Below are positions 34,339-42,566 of a DNA stretch of 64,000 nt, piece after piece. How positions within the stretch are numbered: the stretch's first letter is position 1; each line of letters starts with the position of its first letter. The notes under the pieces are model-generated. The model had not been told where the DNA came from. It saw only the letters and a program-made list of their open reading frames with translations, and searched no databases. Source of the DNA: Pseudomonas viridiflava (GTDB lineage: Bacteria; Pseudomonadota; Gammaproteobacteria; Pseudomonadales; Pseudomonadaceae); assembly GCF_900590885.1 (NCBI RefSeq), contig NZ_UUON01000048.1:124001-188000 (forward strand), read 5' to 3'. A program made the translations under genes and the position numbers.

Positions 34339-35250
34339 ATGATGACCTTGCGTCAAATCCGGCATTTCATCGCCGTGGCCGAGACCGGCTCGATCTCCGC
34401 CGCCGCGCAGACCGCATTCATTTCCCAGTCCACGCTGACCCTGGCGATCCAGCAATTGGAGCAGGAAATCGGCGTCAACCTGTTCAACCGCCATGCCAAG
34501 GGCATGACCCTGACCCACCAGGGCCATCAGTTCCTGCGCCAGGCGCACTTGATCCTGGCCACCGTCGACAACGCCAAGCGCAGCCTGCAACAGAGCACCG
34601 ACCAGGTGGCCGGGCAGTTGATCATCGGCGTCACCAGCCTGGTGGCCGGTTATTACCTGGCGGATTTGCTCACGCGCTTCCAGCGTGCCTATCCCAATGT
34701 GGAAATCCGCGTGATGGAGGATGAGCGCCCGTATATCGAGCATTTGCTGGTCAGCGGCGAGATCGATGTGGGCGTGCTGATCCTCTCCAACCTCGAAGAC
34801 CGCCACGCCTTGCAGACCGAAGTCCTCACTCACTCGCCCCACCGCCTATGGCTGCCGGCGCAACACCCGCTGCTGGAACACGACAGCATCAACCTCGCCG
34901 ACGTGGCGCGCGAGCCGCTGATCCAGCTTAACGTCGACGAAATGGGCCACAACGCCCAGCGCCTGTGGGCCGGGGCGGGACTACAACCGCGTGTCACGTT
35001 ACGCACGGCATCAACGGAAGCGGTCCGAAGCCTGGTGGCGGCGGGCCTGGGCGTATCGATCCAACCCGACATGACCTACCGCCCCTGGTCCCTGGAGGGC
35101 GACATTATTGAAGCGCGGCCGATTGCCGACCTCAGCCAGACCCTCGACGTAGGCCTGGCCTGGCGCCGAGGTACGGCGCGCCCGGCACTGGTCGACCCGT
35201 TCCTGACCGTGGCCCGCGAACAGCCGCACCCACGCAAGCCATCTATTTAA
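34339..35250 (+). CDS. LysR-family transcriptional regulator
   Basis: A 303-residue LysR regulator with an N-terminal winged helix-turn-helix (LRQIRHFIAVAETGSISAAA, then SQSTLTLAIQQLEQEIG) and a C-terminal periplasmic-binding-protein-like effector domain (residues about 90-295). It reads toward and lies 102 bases before the first aldehyde dehydrogenase gene of the polyamine cluster, so it is the obvious candidate regulator, although same-strand LysR genes need not act on the next gene. The ATG at 34339 starts MMTLRQ; one Met later is equally possible. Confidence 0.88.
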   Translation: MMTLRQIRHFIAVAETGSISAAAQTAFISQSTLTLAIQQLEQEIGVNLFNRHAKGMTLTHQGHQFLRQAHLILATVDNAKRSLQQSTDQVAGQLIIGVTSLVAGYYLADLLTRFQRAYPNVEIRVMEDERPYIEHLLVSGEIDVGVLILSNLEDRHALQTEVLTHSPHRLWLPAQHPLLEHDSINLADVAREPLIQLNVDEMGHNAQRLWAGAGLQPRVTLRTASTEAVRSLVAAGLGVSIQPDMTYRPWSLEGDIIEARPIADLSQTLDVGLAWRRGTARPALVDPFLTVAREQPHPRKPSI

Positions 35251-35352
35251 TCGAATGCTGCATTCAGTATTTAGTATTTGTTGACCTCGCGCCCGACCTC
35301 TACTCTCAGTTCATCCATAAGAGAAGGTCAGGCGCCTTGTAAGAGAACGCCC

Positions 35353-36840
35353 ATGGCCACACAAGAAAAGAGATCGCGAAAAATGTCCGGCGCGCCCACC
35401 CCGCTGCTCACTGCGTTGCTGATCGACGGCGAACTGGTCCAGGGCCAGGGTTTTGCCGAGCCGATCCTCAACCCGGCAACCGGTGAAGTACTCACCCAGA
35501 TCGCCGAAGCCAGCACCGAGCAGGTCGAAAGCGCGATCCTCGCCGCCCATCGCGCGTTTGCCGGCTGGTCACGGACCACCCCGCAGCAGCGCTCGAACAT
35601 CCTGCTGGGCATCGCCGATGCCATCGAAAAACAAGCCGACTACCTCGCCCGCCTGGAATCGCTGAACTGCGGCAAGCCGCTGCATCTGGCGCGCCAGGAT
35701 GACTTGAGCGCCACTGTCGACGTGTTCCGCTTCTTCGCCGGCGCCGTGCGCTGCCAGACCGGGCAGCTCAGCGGTGAGTACCTGCCGGGCTACACCAGCA
35801 TGGTGCGGCGCGACCCAATAGGTGTGGTGGCCTCGATTGCGCCGTGGAATTACCCGCTGATGATGGCCGCGTGGAAAATCGCCCCGGCCCTGGCCGCCGG
35901 TAATACCCTGGTGTTCAAGCCGTCGGAACATACGCCGTTGTCGATCCTCGCCTTGGCCCCAGTGCTGAAAGACTTGTTACCGCGCGGCGTGATCAACATC
36001 CTGTGTGGCGGCGGTGAAGGCGTCGGCAGCCACCTGGTCAGCCATGCCAAGGTGCGCATGGTGTCGCTGACCGGCGATATCGTCACCGGGCAAAAAATCC
36101 TCCAGGCCGCCGCCAAAACCCTCAAACGCACACACCTGGAACTCGGCGGCAAGGCGCCGGTGATCGTCTGCAACGACGCCGACCTGCAAGCCGTGGTCGA
36201 CGGCGTGCGCGCCTATGGCTACTACAACGCCGGCCAGGACTGCACCGCCGCCTGCCGCATTTACGCCCAGGCCGGCATTCACGACAAGTTGGTCGCCGAG
36301 CTGGGCGCGGCGGTCAGCAGCCTGCGTTTTGCCGGCAAGCGCGATGCCGACAACGAGCTCGGCCCGCTGATCAGCACCCGCCAGCGCGACCGCGTCGCCA
36401 GTTTTGTCGAACGCGCCCTCGGCCAGCCGCATATCGAACGGATCACCGGCGCCGCCGTGCACTCCGGTGCCGGCTTCTATTACCAGCCGACCCTGCTCGC
36501 CGGCTGCAAACAGAATGATGAAATCGTGCAGCGCGAAGTGTTCGGCCCGGTCGTCACCGTGACCCGCTTCGATGAACTGGAACAGGCGGTGGATTGGGCC
36601 AACGACTCCGAATACGGCCTGGCCTCCTCGGTGTGGACGCAGAACCTGGACAAGGCCATGCAAGTGGCGGCGCGCCTGCAATACGGCTGCACCTGGATCA
36701 ACAGCCATTTCATGCTGGTCAGCGAAATGCCCCACGGCGGCTTGAAGCGCTCGGGGTATGGGAAAGATCTGTCCAGCGATTCGCTACAGGACTACAGCGT
36801 GGTGCGACACATCATGGCGCGCCACGGCCAGCATCTTTAA
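35353..36840 (+). CDS. aldehyde dehydrogenase, PatD/YdcW-type (copy 1)
   Basis: An NAD-dependent aldehyde dehydrogenase of about 495 residues. The nucleophile region AGQDCTAACRIY, the general base ELGGKAP and SIAPWNYPLMMAAWKIAPAL identify it with gamma-aminobutyraldehyde dehydrogenases. It would oxidise 4-aminobutanal to GABA, the step after putrescine deamination or spermidine cleavage. The start is uncertain: ATG at 35353 or 35383, both with weak ribosome-binding sites. It precedes the YdcSTUV importer, and a paralogue follows that importer at 41079. The cluster matches ydcSTUVW of E. coli with one extra dehydrogenase. Confidence 0.88.
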   Translation: MATQEKRSRKMSGAPTPLLTALLIDGELVQGQGFAEPILNPATGEVLTQIAEASTEQVESAILAAHRAFAGWSRTTPQQRSNILLGIADAIEKQADYLARLESLNCGKPLHLARQDDLSATVDVFRFFAGAVRCQTGQLSGEYLPGYTSMVRRDPIGVVASIAPWNYPLMMAAWKIAPALAAGNTLVFKPSEHTPLSILALAPVLKDLLPRGVINILCGGGEGVGSHLVSHAKVRMVSLTGDIVTGQKILQAAAKTLKRTHLELGGKAPVIVCNDADLQAVVDGVRAYGYYNAGQDCTAACRIYAQAGIHDKLVAELGAAVSSLRFAGKRDADNELGPLISTRQRDRVASFVERALGQPHIERITGAAVHSGAGFYYQPTLLAGCKQNDEIVQREVFGPVVTVTRFDELEQAVDWANDSEYGLASSVWTQNLDKAMQVAARLQYGCTWINSHFMLVSEMPHGGLKRSGYGKDLSSDSLQDYSVVRHIMARHGQHL

Positions 36841-36911
36841 AACAACAACTAAGCTCATGCGTTACGGCTTCACACACTGCCCCGACCATAATTAAAGAAG
36901 AGGGAACCCCC

Positions 36912-38063
36912 ATGTCTGCGCACAAGACCGCATTGCTCAGCGCTTTGACCACCGCGCTGCTGGCCAGCGTCAGCATTCAGGCCGCCGAACCGCTCAAGGC
37001 GGTGGGCGCCGGTGAAGGCCAGCTGGATATCGTCGCCTGGCCCGGCTATATCGAACGTGGCGAAAGCGACAAGGCCTACGACTGGGTCAGCGGTTTCGAG
37101 AAGGAAACCGGCTGCAAGGTCAATGTGAAAACCGCCGCCACGTCTGACGAAATGGTCAGCCTGATGGCCAAGGGCGGCTATGACCTGGTCACCGCCTCCG
37201 GCGATGCGTCGCTGCGGTTGATTGTCGGCAAGCGTGTGCAGCCGATCAACACCGCGTTGATCCCGAACTGGAAGAACATCGACCCGCGCCTGAAAGATGC
37301 GCCGTGGTATGTGGTCGGCCAGCAAACCTACGGCACCCCGTACCAGTGGGGCCCGAACGTGTTGATGTACAACACCAACGTGTTCAAGACCGCGCCCACC
37401 AGCTGGGACGTGTTGTTCAACCCGCAGAACCTGCCCGACGGCAAGCCGAACAAAGGCCGCGTACAAGCCTACGACGGCCCGATCTACATCGCCGACGCGG
37501 CGTTGTACCTCAAGAGCACCAAGCCGGAACTGGGCATTCAAAGCCCTTACGAGCTGACCGAAACCCAGTACAAGGCCGTACTTGAGCTGCTGCGCGCCCA
37601 GCAACCGCTGATCCACCGCTACTGGCACGACACCACCGTGCAAATGAGTGACTTCAAGAACGAAGGCGTGGTGGCGTCCAGCGCGTGGCCGTATCAGGTC
37701 AACGGCCTGGTCAACGAGAAGCAGCCGATTGCCTCGACTATCCCGAAAGAAGGCGCCACTGGCTGGGCCGACACCACCATGCTGCACAGCGAGGCCAAGC
37801 ACCCCAACTGCGCCTACAAGTGGATGGACTGGTCGCTGCAGCCGAAGGTCCAGGGCGACGTCGCCGCCTGGTTCGGTTCGCTGCCGGCAGTGCCTGCGGC
37901 CTGTAAGGAAAGCGAATTGCTCGGCGCCGAAGGCTGCAAGACCAACGGGTTCGACCAGTTCGAGAAGATCGCCTTCTGGAAAACCCCGCAGGCTGAAGGC
38001 GGCAAGTTCGTGCCGTACAGCCGCTGGACCCAGGATTACATCGCGATTATGGGCGGCAGATAA
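36912..38063 (+). CDS. polyamine-type ABC transporter substrate-binding protein (YdcS-like)
   Basis: A 383-residue periplasmic binding protein with a Sec signal (ASVSIQAAE, cleavage near residue 25). The mature part resembles PotD/YdcS proteins: LDIVAWPGYIERGESDKAYD at its start, YGTPYQWGPNVLMYN in the middle, and a C-terminal stretch with several Trp and Tyr residues. Four cysteines could make two disulfides (GCKVN, PNCAYK, ACKES, GCKTN). It should bind a polyamine or related amine. The ATG at 36912 follows AAGAGGGAAC. A REPIN separates it from the ATPase gene. Confidence 0.9.
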   Translation: MSAHKTALLSALTTALLASVSIQAAEPLKAVGAGEGQLDIVAWPGYIERGESDKAYDWVSGFEKETGCKVNVKTAATSDEMVSLMAKGGYDLVTASGDASLRLIVGKRVQPINTALIPNWKNIDPRLKDAPWYVVGQQTYGTPYQWGPNVLMYNTNVFKTAPTSWDVLFNPQNLPDGKPNKGRVQAYDGPIYIADAALYLKSTKPELGIQSPYELTETQYKAVLELLRAQQPLIHRYWHDTTVQMSDFKNEGVVASSAWPYQVNGLVNEKQPIASTIPKEGATGWADTTMLHSEAKHPNCAYKWMDWSLQPKVQGDVAAWFGSLPAVPAACKESELLGAEGCKTNGFDQFEKIAFWKTPQAEGGKFVPYSRWTQDYIAIMGGR

Positions 38064-38089
38064 CACTATCTCAGACGACATAGATCCTT

Positions 38090-38180
38090 GTGGGAGGGGG
38101 CTTGCCCCCGATAGCAGTGTGTCAGCCAACACATCTGTCACTGAACCACCGCTATCGGGGGCAAGCCCCCTTCCACATTT
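38090..38180. repeat. REPIN within the polyamine importer operon
   Basis: Inverted REP units, GTGGGAGGGGGCTTGCCCCC at the left and GGGGGCAAGCCCCCTTCCAC at the right (one base changed in the outer arm), lie 26 bases after the substrate-binding protein stop and 89 bases before the ATPase start. Confidence 0.92.
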
Positions 38181-38269
38181 GGTCCGAGTCGAACTCAGTA
38201 ACGAATTGATTTTTCAGAAGTCCAGGCCGGGCCGCTGCGACGACCCGCGCCTTTTTGGAGCACCGCACC

Positions 38270-39304
38270 ATGACGCTTGCAGTCCAATTCACCCACGTTT
38301 CCCGTCAGTTCGGCGAAGTGAAAGCCGTTGACCGGGTTTCCATCGATATCCAGGACGGCGAGTTCTTTTCCATGCTCGGCCCTTCCGGCTCGGGCAAAAC
38401 CACGTGCCTGCGCCTGATCGCCGGGTTCGAGCAACCGAGCGCAGGCTCGATCCGTATCCATGGCGAGGAAGCCGCCGGCTTGCCGCCGTACCAGCGCGAC
38501 GTGAACACCGTGTTCCAGGATTACGCGCTGTTCCCCCACATGAATGTGCGTGACAACGTGGCCTACGGCCTCAAGGTCAAGGGCGTGGGCAAGGCCGAAC
38601 GCCTCAACCGCGCCGAAGAGGCGCTGGGCATGGTCGCCCTCGGCGGCTACGGCGACCGCAAGCCGGTGCAGCTGTCCGGCGGCCAACGCCAACGGGTCGC
38701 CCTGGCCCGCGCGCTGGTCAATCGCCCGCGCGTGTTGCTGCTGGATGAGCCCCTCGGCGCCCTCGACCTGAAGCTGCGCGAGCAGATGCAAAGCGAGCTG
38801 AAAAAGCTGCAACGCCAGCTCGGCATCACCTTTATCTTCGTGACCCACGACCAGACCGAAGCGCTGTCGATGTCTGACCGCGTGGCCGTATTCAACAAGG
38901 GCCGCATCGAGCAGGTCGATACGCCGCGCAACTTATATATGAAGCCCGCCACCGCCTTTGTCGCCGAATTCGTCGGCACCTCCAATGTGATTCGCGGCGA
39001 ACTGGCCCAACGCCTCAGCGGCAGCCCGCAGCCCTTCTCGATTCGCCCGGAACACGTGCGTTTTGCCGAAGGCCCGCTGGGCGCCGACCAAGTGGAAGTG
39101 ACCGGCGTGCTGCATGACATCCAGTACCAGGGCAGCGCCACCCGCTATGAACTCAAACTGGACAACGGCCAGGCGCTGAATATCAGCCAGGCCAACAACC
39201 AGTGGCTGGATATCAGCAGCGGCCATGCGGTGGGCCAGCCGATCACCGCACGCTGGGCGCGCGAAGCCATGACCACCCTCACCGACAGCGCAGGCGAGGT
39301 GTGA
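38270..39304 (+). CDS. polyamine-type ABC transporter ATPase (YdcT/PotA-like)
   Basis: A 344-residue ABC ATPase with Walker A GPSGSGKTT, the signature LSGGQRQRVA, Walker B VLLLDEPLGALD and the H-loop FVTHDQTEA. The C-terminal third is a TOBE domain (SIRPEHVRFAE), as in PotA and MalK-type importers. The ATG at 38270 follows GGAG at nine bases; a TTG five codons upstream would lie on that site. It powers the two permeases encoded next, with one base between its stop and the start of the first. Confidence 0.94.
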   Translation: MTLAVQFTHVSRQFGEVKAVDRVSIDIQDGEFFSMLGPSGSGKTTCLRLIAGFEQPSAGSIRIHGEEAAGLPPYQRDVNTVFQDYALFPHMNVRDNVAYGLKVKGVGKAERLNRAEEALGMVALGGYGDRKPVQLSGGQRQRVALARALVNRPRVLLLDEPLGALDLKLREQMQSELKKLQRQLGITFIFVTHDQTEALSMSDRVAVFNKGRIEQVDTPRNLYMKPATAFVAEFVGTSNVIRGELAQRLSGSPQPFSIRPEHVRFAEGPLGADQVEVTGVLHDIQYQGSATRYELKLDNGQALNISQANNQWLDISSGHAVGQPITARWAREAMTTLTDSAGEV

Positions 39305-39305
39305 C

Positions 39306-40235
39306 ATGAGCCTGGCCCTTTCCCAACCGCCGATGCGCAGGTTTTCCAACCTGTTGTACAAGAAGCCCAACCTTTACCTGGCGATGCTGCTGATACCGCC
39401 GCTGATCTGGTTCGGCGCGATCTACCTCGGCTCGCTGCTGACCCTTTTGTGGCAAGGTTTCTATACCTTCGACGACTTCACCATGGCGGTCACCCCGGAC
39501 CTGACCCTGGCCAACTTCGCCGCGCTGTTCCAGCCGTCGAACTTCGACATCATCCTGCGCACCCTGAGCATGGCGATTGTGGTGTCGATCGCCAGCGCCG
39601 TGGTGGCCTTCCCCATCGCCTACTACATGGCGCGCTACACCACGGGCAAGACCAAGGCGTTTTTCTACATCGCGGTGATGATGCCGATGTGGGCCAGCTA
39701 TATCGTCAAGGCCTACGCCTGGACCTTGCTGCTGGCCAAGGGCGGCGTGGCGCAATGGTTCGTGCAGCACCTGGGCCTGGAGCCGGTGTTGCAGTTCGTG
39801 CTGGGCATTCCCGGCGTGGGCGGCAGCACCTTGAGCACCTCGCACCTGGGGCGCTTCATGGTGTTCGTCTACATCTGGCTGCCGTTCATGATCCTGCCGA
39901 TCCAGGCATCGCTGGAGCGTTTGCCGCCGTCGTTGCTGCAAGCCTCGGCCGACCTGGGCGCCAAGCCGCGCCAGACCTTCATGCAGGTGATTCTGCCGCT
40001 GTCGATTCCGGGGATTGCCGCCGGGTCGATCTTTACGTTCTCGCTGACCCTGGGCGATTTCATCGTGCCGCAACTGGTGGGCCCGCCGGGCTACTTCGTC
40101 GGCGGCATGGTCTACGCGCAGCAAGGCGCCATCGGCAACATGCCCATGGCCGCGGCGTTCACCCTGGTGCCAATCGTGCTGATCGCGGTTTACCTGTCCA
40201 TCGTCAAACGCCTGGGGGCCTTCGATGCACTCTGA
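39306..40235 (+). CDS. ABC transporter permease (YdcU/PotB-like)
   Basis: A 309-residue inner-membrane permease with about six hydrophobic segments and the EAA loop that contacts the ATPase (LLQASADLGAKPRQTFMQVI). It is homologous to PotB-type permeases of polyamine importers. It begins one base after the ATPase stop and its end overlaps the second permease gene by 11 bases, so the unit is translationally coupled. Confidence 0.93.
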   Translation: MSLALSQPPMRRFSNLLYKKPNLYLAMLLIPPLIWFGAIYLGSLLTLLWQGFYTFDDFTMAVTPDLTLANFAALFQPSNFDIILRTLSMAIVVSIASAVVAFPIAYYMARYTTGKTKAFFYIAVMMPMWASYIVKAYAWTLLLAKGGVAQWFVQHLGLEPVLQFVLGIPGVGGSTLSTSHLGRFMVFVYIWLPFMILPIQASLERLPPSLLQASADLGAKPRQTFMQVILPLSIPGIAAGSIFTFSLTLGDFIVPQLVGPPGYFVGGMVYAQQGAIGNMPMAAAFTLVPIVLIAVYLSIVKRLGAFDAL

Positions 40236-41034
40236 AAAATCATCGCTGGGTCTGAAGATCGCAGCCTGGGGCGGATTGGTGTTTTTGCACTTCCCGATCC
40301 TGATCATCTTCCTCTACGCCTTCAACACCGAAGAAGCCGCATTCAGCTTCCCGCCCCAGGGCTTTACCCTGAAGTGGTTCAGCGTGGCCTTCGCCCGGCC
40401 CGACGTGCTCGAAGCGATCAAGCTGTCGCTGCAGATTGCGGCCATTGCCACGCTGATCGCCATGGTGCTCGGCACGCTGGCCTCGGCGGCGCTGTATCGG
40501 CGTGAGTTCTTTGGCAAGCAAGGCGTGTCGCTGATGTTGATCTTGCCGATTGCATTGCCGGGGATCATCACCGGTATCGCGCTGCTGGCGACCTTCAAGA
40601 CCCTGGGCATCGAGCCTGGAATGTTCACCATCATCGTCGGCCACGCCACGTTCTGCGTGGTGATCGTCTACAACAACGTGATCGCCCGCCTGCGCCGTAC
40701 TTCCCACAGCCTGATCGAAGCCTCGATGGACCTGGGCGCCGACGGCTGGCAGACCTTCCGCTACATCATCATGCCCAACCTCGGCTCGGCGCTGCTGGCC
40801 GGCGGCATGCTGGCGTTTGCGCTGTCGTTTGACGAAATCATCGTCACCACCTTCACCGCCGGCCACGAACGCACGTTGCCGCTGTGGCTGCTCAACCAGC
40901 TCAGCCGCCCACGGGACGTGCCGGTGACCAACGTGGTGGCGATGCTGGTGATGCTGGTGACGATGTTCCCGATTCTCGGTGCCTATTACCTGACCCGCGG
41001 CGGTGAAAGCGTGGCGGGGAGTGGCGGTAAATAA
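40225..41034 (+). CDS. ABC transporter permease (YdcV/PotC-like)
   Basis: A 269-residue permease with six predicted membrane segments and an EAA loop (LIEASMDLGADGWQTFRYII). It pairs with the previous permease to form the membrane channel of the importer. The ATG at 40225 lies inside the end of the preceding gene, an 11-base overlap. The second PatD-type dehydrogenase begins 44 bases after its stop. Confidence 0.93.
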   Translation: MHSEKSSLGLKIAAWGGLVFLHFPILIIFLYAFNTEEAAFSFPPQGFTLKWFSVAFARPDVLEAIKLSLQIAAIATLIAMVLGTLASAALYRREFFGKQGVSLMLILPIALPGIITGIALLATFKTLGIEPGMFTIIVGHATFCVVIVYNNVIARLRRTSHSLIEASMDLGADGWQTFRYIIMPNLGSALLAGGMLAFALSFDEIIVTTFTAGHERTLPLWLLNQLSRPRDVPVTNVVAMLVMLVTMFPILGAYYLTRGGESVAGSGGK

Positions 41035-41078
41035 CTTTGTCACTGAAGAAAGAACAATTGTTTCTGGAGGACTGAACC

Positions 41079-42503
41079 ATGCAAACCAAACTCTTGATCA
41101 ATGGCCAACTGGTCGAAGGCGAAGGCCCGGCCCAGGCCGTATTCAACCCGGCGCTCGGCCGCGTGCTGGTGGAAATCAACGAAGCCAGCGAAGCCCAGGT
41201 CGACGCCGCCGTGCGCGCCGCCGACGCGGCGTTTGAAAGCTGGTCGCAAACCGCGCCCAAGGATCGCTCGCTGCTGCTGCTCAAACTCGCGGACGCGATC
41301 GAAGCCCATGGCGAAGAGCTGGCCAAGCTTGAATCCGACAACTGCGGCAAGCCCTACAGCGCCGCGCTGAATGATGAGATCCCGGCGATTGCCGATGTGT
41401 TCCGCTTCTTCGCCGGCGCCAGCCGTTGCATGAGCGGTTCGGCCGGCGGTGAATACCTGCCCGGCCACACGTCGATGATCCGCCGCGATCCGGTGGGTGT
41501 GATCGCCTCCATCGCGCCGTGGAACTACCCGCTGATGATGGTCGCCTGGAAAATCGCCCCGGCCCTGGCCGCCGGTAATACCGTGGTGCTCAAGCCGTCG
41601 GAGCAAACCCCGCTGACCGCGCTGCGCATGGTCGAATTGGCATCGGAAATTTTCCCCTCCGGTGTACTCAACCTGGTGTTCGGGCGTGGGCCAACCGTAG
41701 GCAGCCCGTTGGTGAACCACCCGAAAGTACGCATGGTGTCGCTGACCGGTTCCATCGCCACCGGCGCGAATATCATCTCCAGCACCGCCGACAGCGTGAA
41801 GCGCATGCACATGGAACTGGGCGGCAAGGCGCCGGTGATCATCTTCAACGACGCGGATATCGACGCGGCCGTGGAAGGCATTCGTACCTTCGGCTTCTAT
41901 AACGCCGGCCAGGACTGCACCGCTGCGTGTCGCATTTACGCCCAGGCAGATATCTACGATGCGTTTGTCGAGAAGCTCGGCGCCGCCGTGGCCAGCATCA
42001 AGTACGGCTTGCAGGATGACCCCGCCACCGAGCTGGGGCCGCTGATCACCGCACAACACCGCGACCGCGTGGCCGGGTTTGTCGAACGCGCAGTGGCCCA
42101 GCCGCATATCCGCCTGGTCACGGGTGGCAAGGCGGTGGAAGGCAATGGCTTCTTCTTTGAACCGACCGTGCTGGCCGACGCGCAGCAAGACGACGAAATC
42201 GTACGCCGCGAAGTGTTCGGGCCGGTGGTGTCGGTGACCAAGTTCAACGACGAGGCACAGGTACTCGGCTGGGCCAATGATTCGGACTACGGCCTGGCTT
42301 CGTCCGTATGGACCGCCGATGTAGGCCATGCCCACCGCCTGGCCGCGCGCTTGCAGTACGGCTGCACCTGGGTGAACACGCACTTCATGCTTGTCAGCGA
42401 AATGCCCCACGGCGGTCAGAAACTGTCGGGCTATGGCAAGGATATGTCCATGTACGGGCTGGAGGACTACACCACCGTTCGGCATGTGATGTTCAAGCAC
42501 TGA
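41079..42503 (+). CDS. patD: gamma-aminobutyraldehyde dehydrogenase, PatD/YdcW-type (copy 2)
   Basis: A 474-residue NAD-dependent aldehyde dehydrogenase, close to the family's normal length. It carries SIAPWNYPLMMVAWKIAPAL, MELGGKAP with the general base Glu and AGQDCTAACRIYAQ with the nucleophilic Cys. It is clearly paralogous to the enzyme at 35353-36840. It should turn 4-aminobutanal into GABA in the cytoplasm. The ATG at 41079 has GGAGG in TCTGGAGGACTGAACC, a strong ribosome-binding site. The order transporter-dehydrogenase matches E. coli ydcSTUVW. Confidence 0.9.
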   Translation: MQTKLLINGQLVEGEGPAQAVFNPALGRVLVEINEASEAQVDAAVRAADAAFESWSQTAPKDRSLLLLKLADAIEAHGEELAKLESDNCGKPYSAALNDEIPAIADVFRFFAGASRCMSGSAGGEYLPGHTSMIRRDPVGVIASIAPWNYPLMMVAWKIAPALAAGNTVVLKPSEQTPLTALRMVELASEIFPSGVLNLVFGRGPTVGSPLVNHPKVRMVSLTGSIATGANIISSTADSVKRMHMELGGKAPVIIFNDADIDAAVEGIRTFGFYNAGQDCTAACRIYAQADIYDAFVEKLGAAVASIKYGLQDDPATELGPLITAQHRDRVAGFVERAVAQPHIRLVTGGKAVEGNGFFFEPTVLADAQQDDEIVRREVFGPVVSVTKFNDEAQVLGWANDSDYGLASSVWTADVGHAHRLAARLQYGCTWVNTHFMLVSEMPHGGQKLSGYGKDMSMYGLEDYTTVRHVMFKH

Positions 42504-42566
42504 GGCTGCACATCCCGGCATCCGCCCTGGGTGCCGGGAACCTATAACAATAATTCAGGATCCCCC

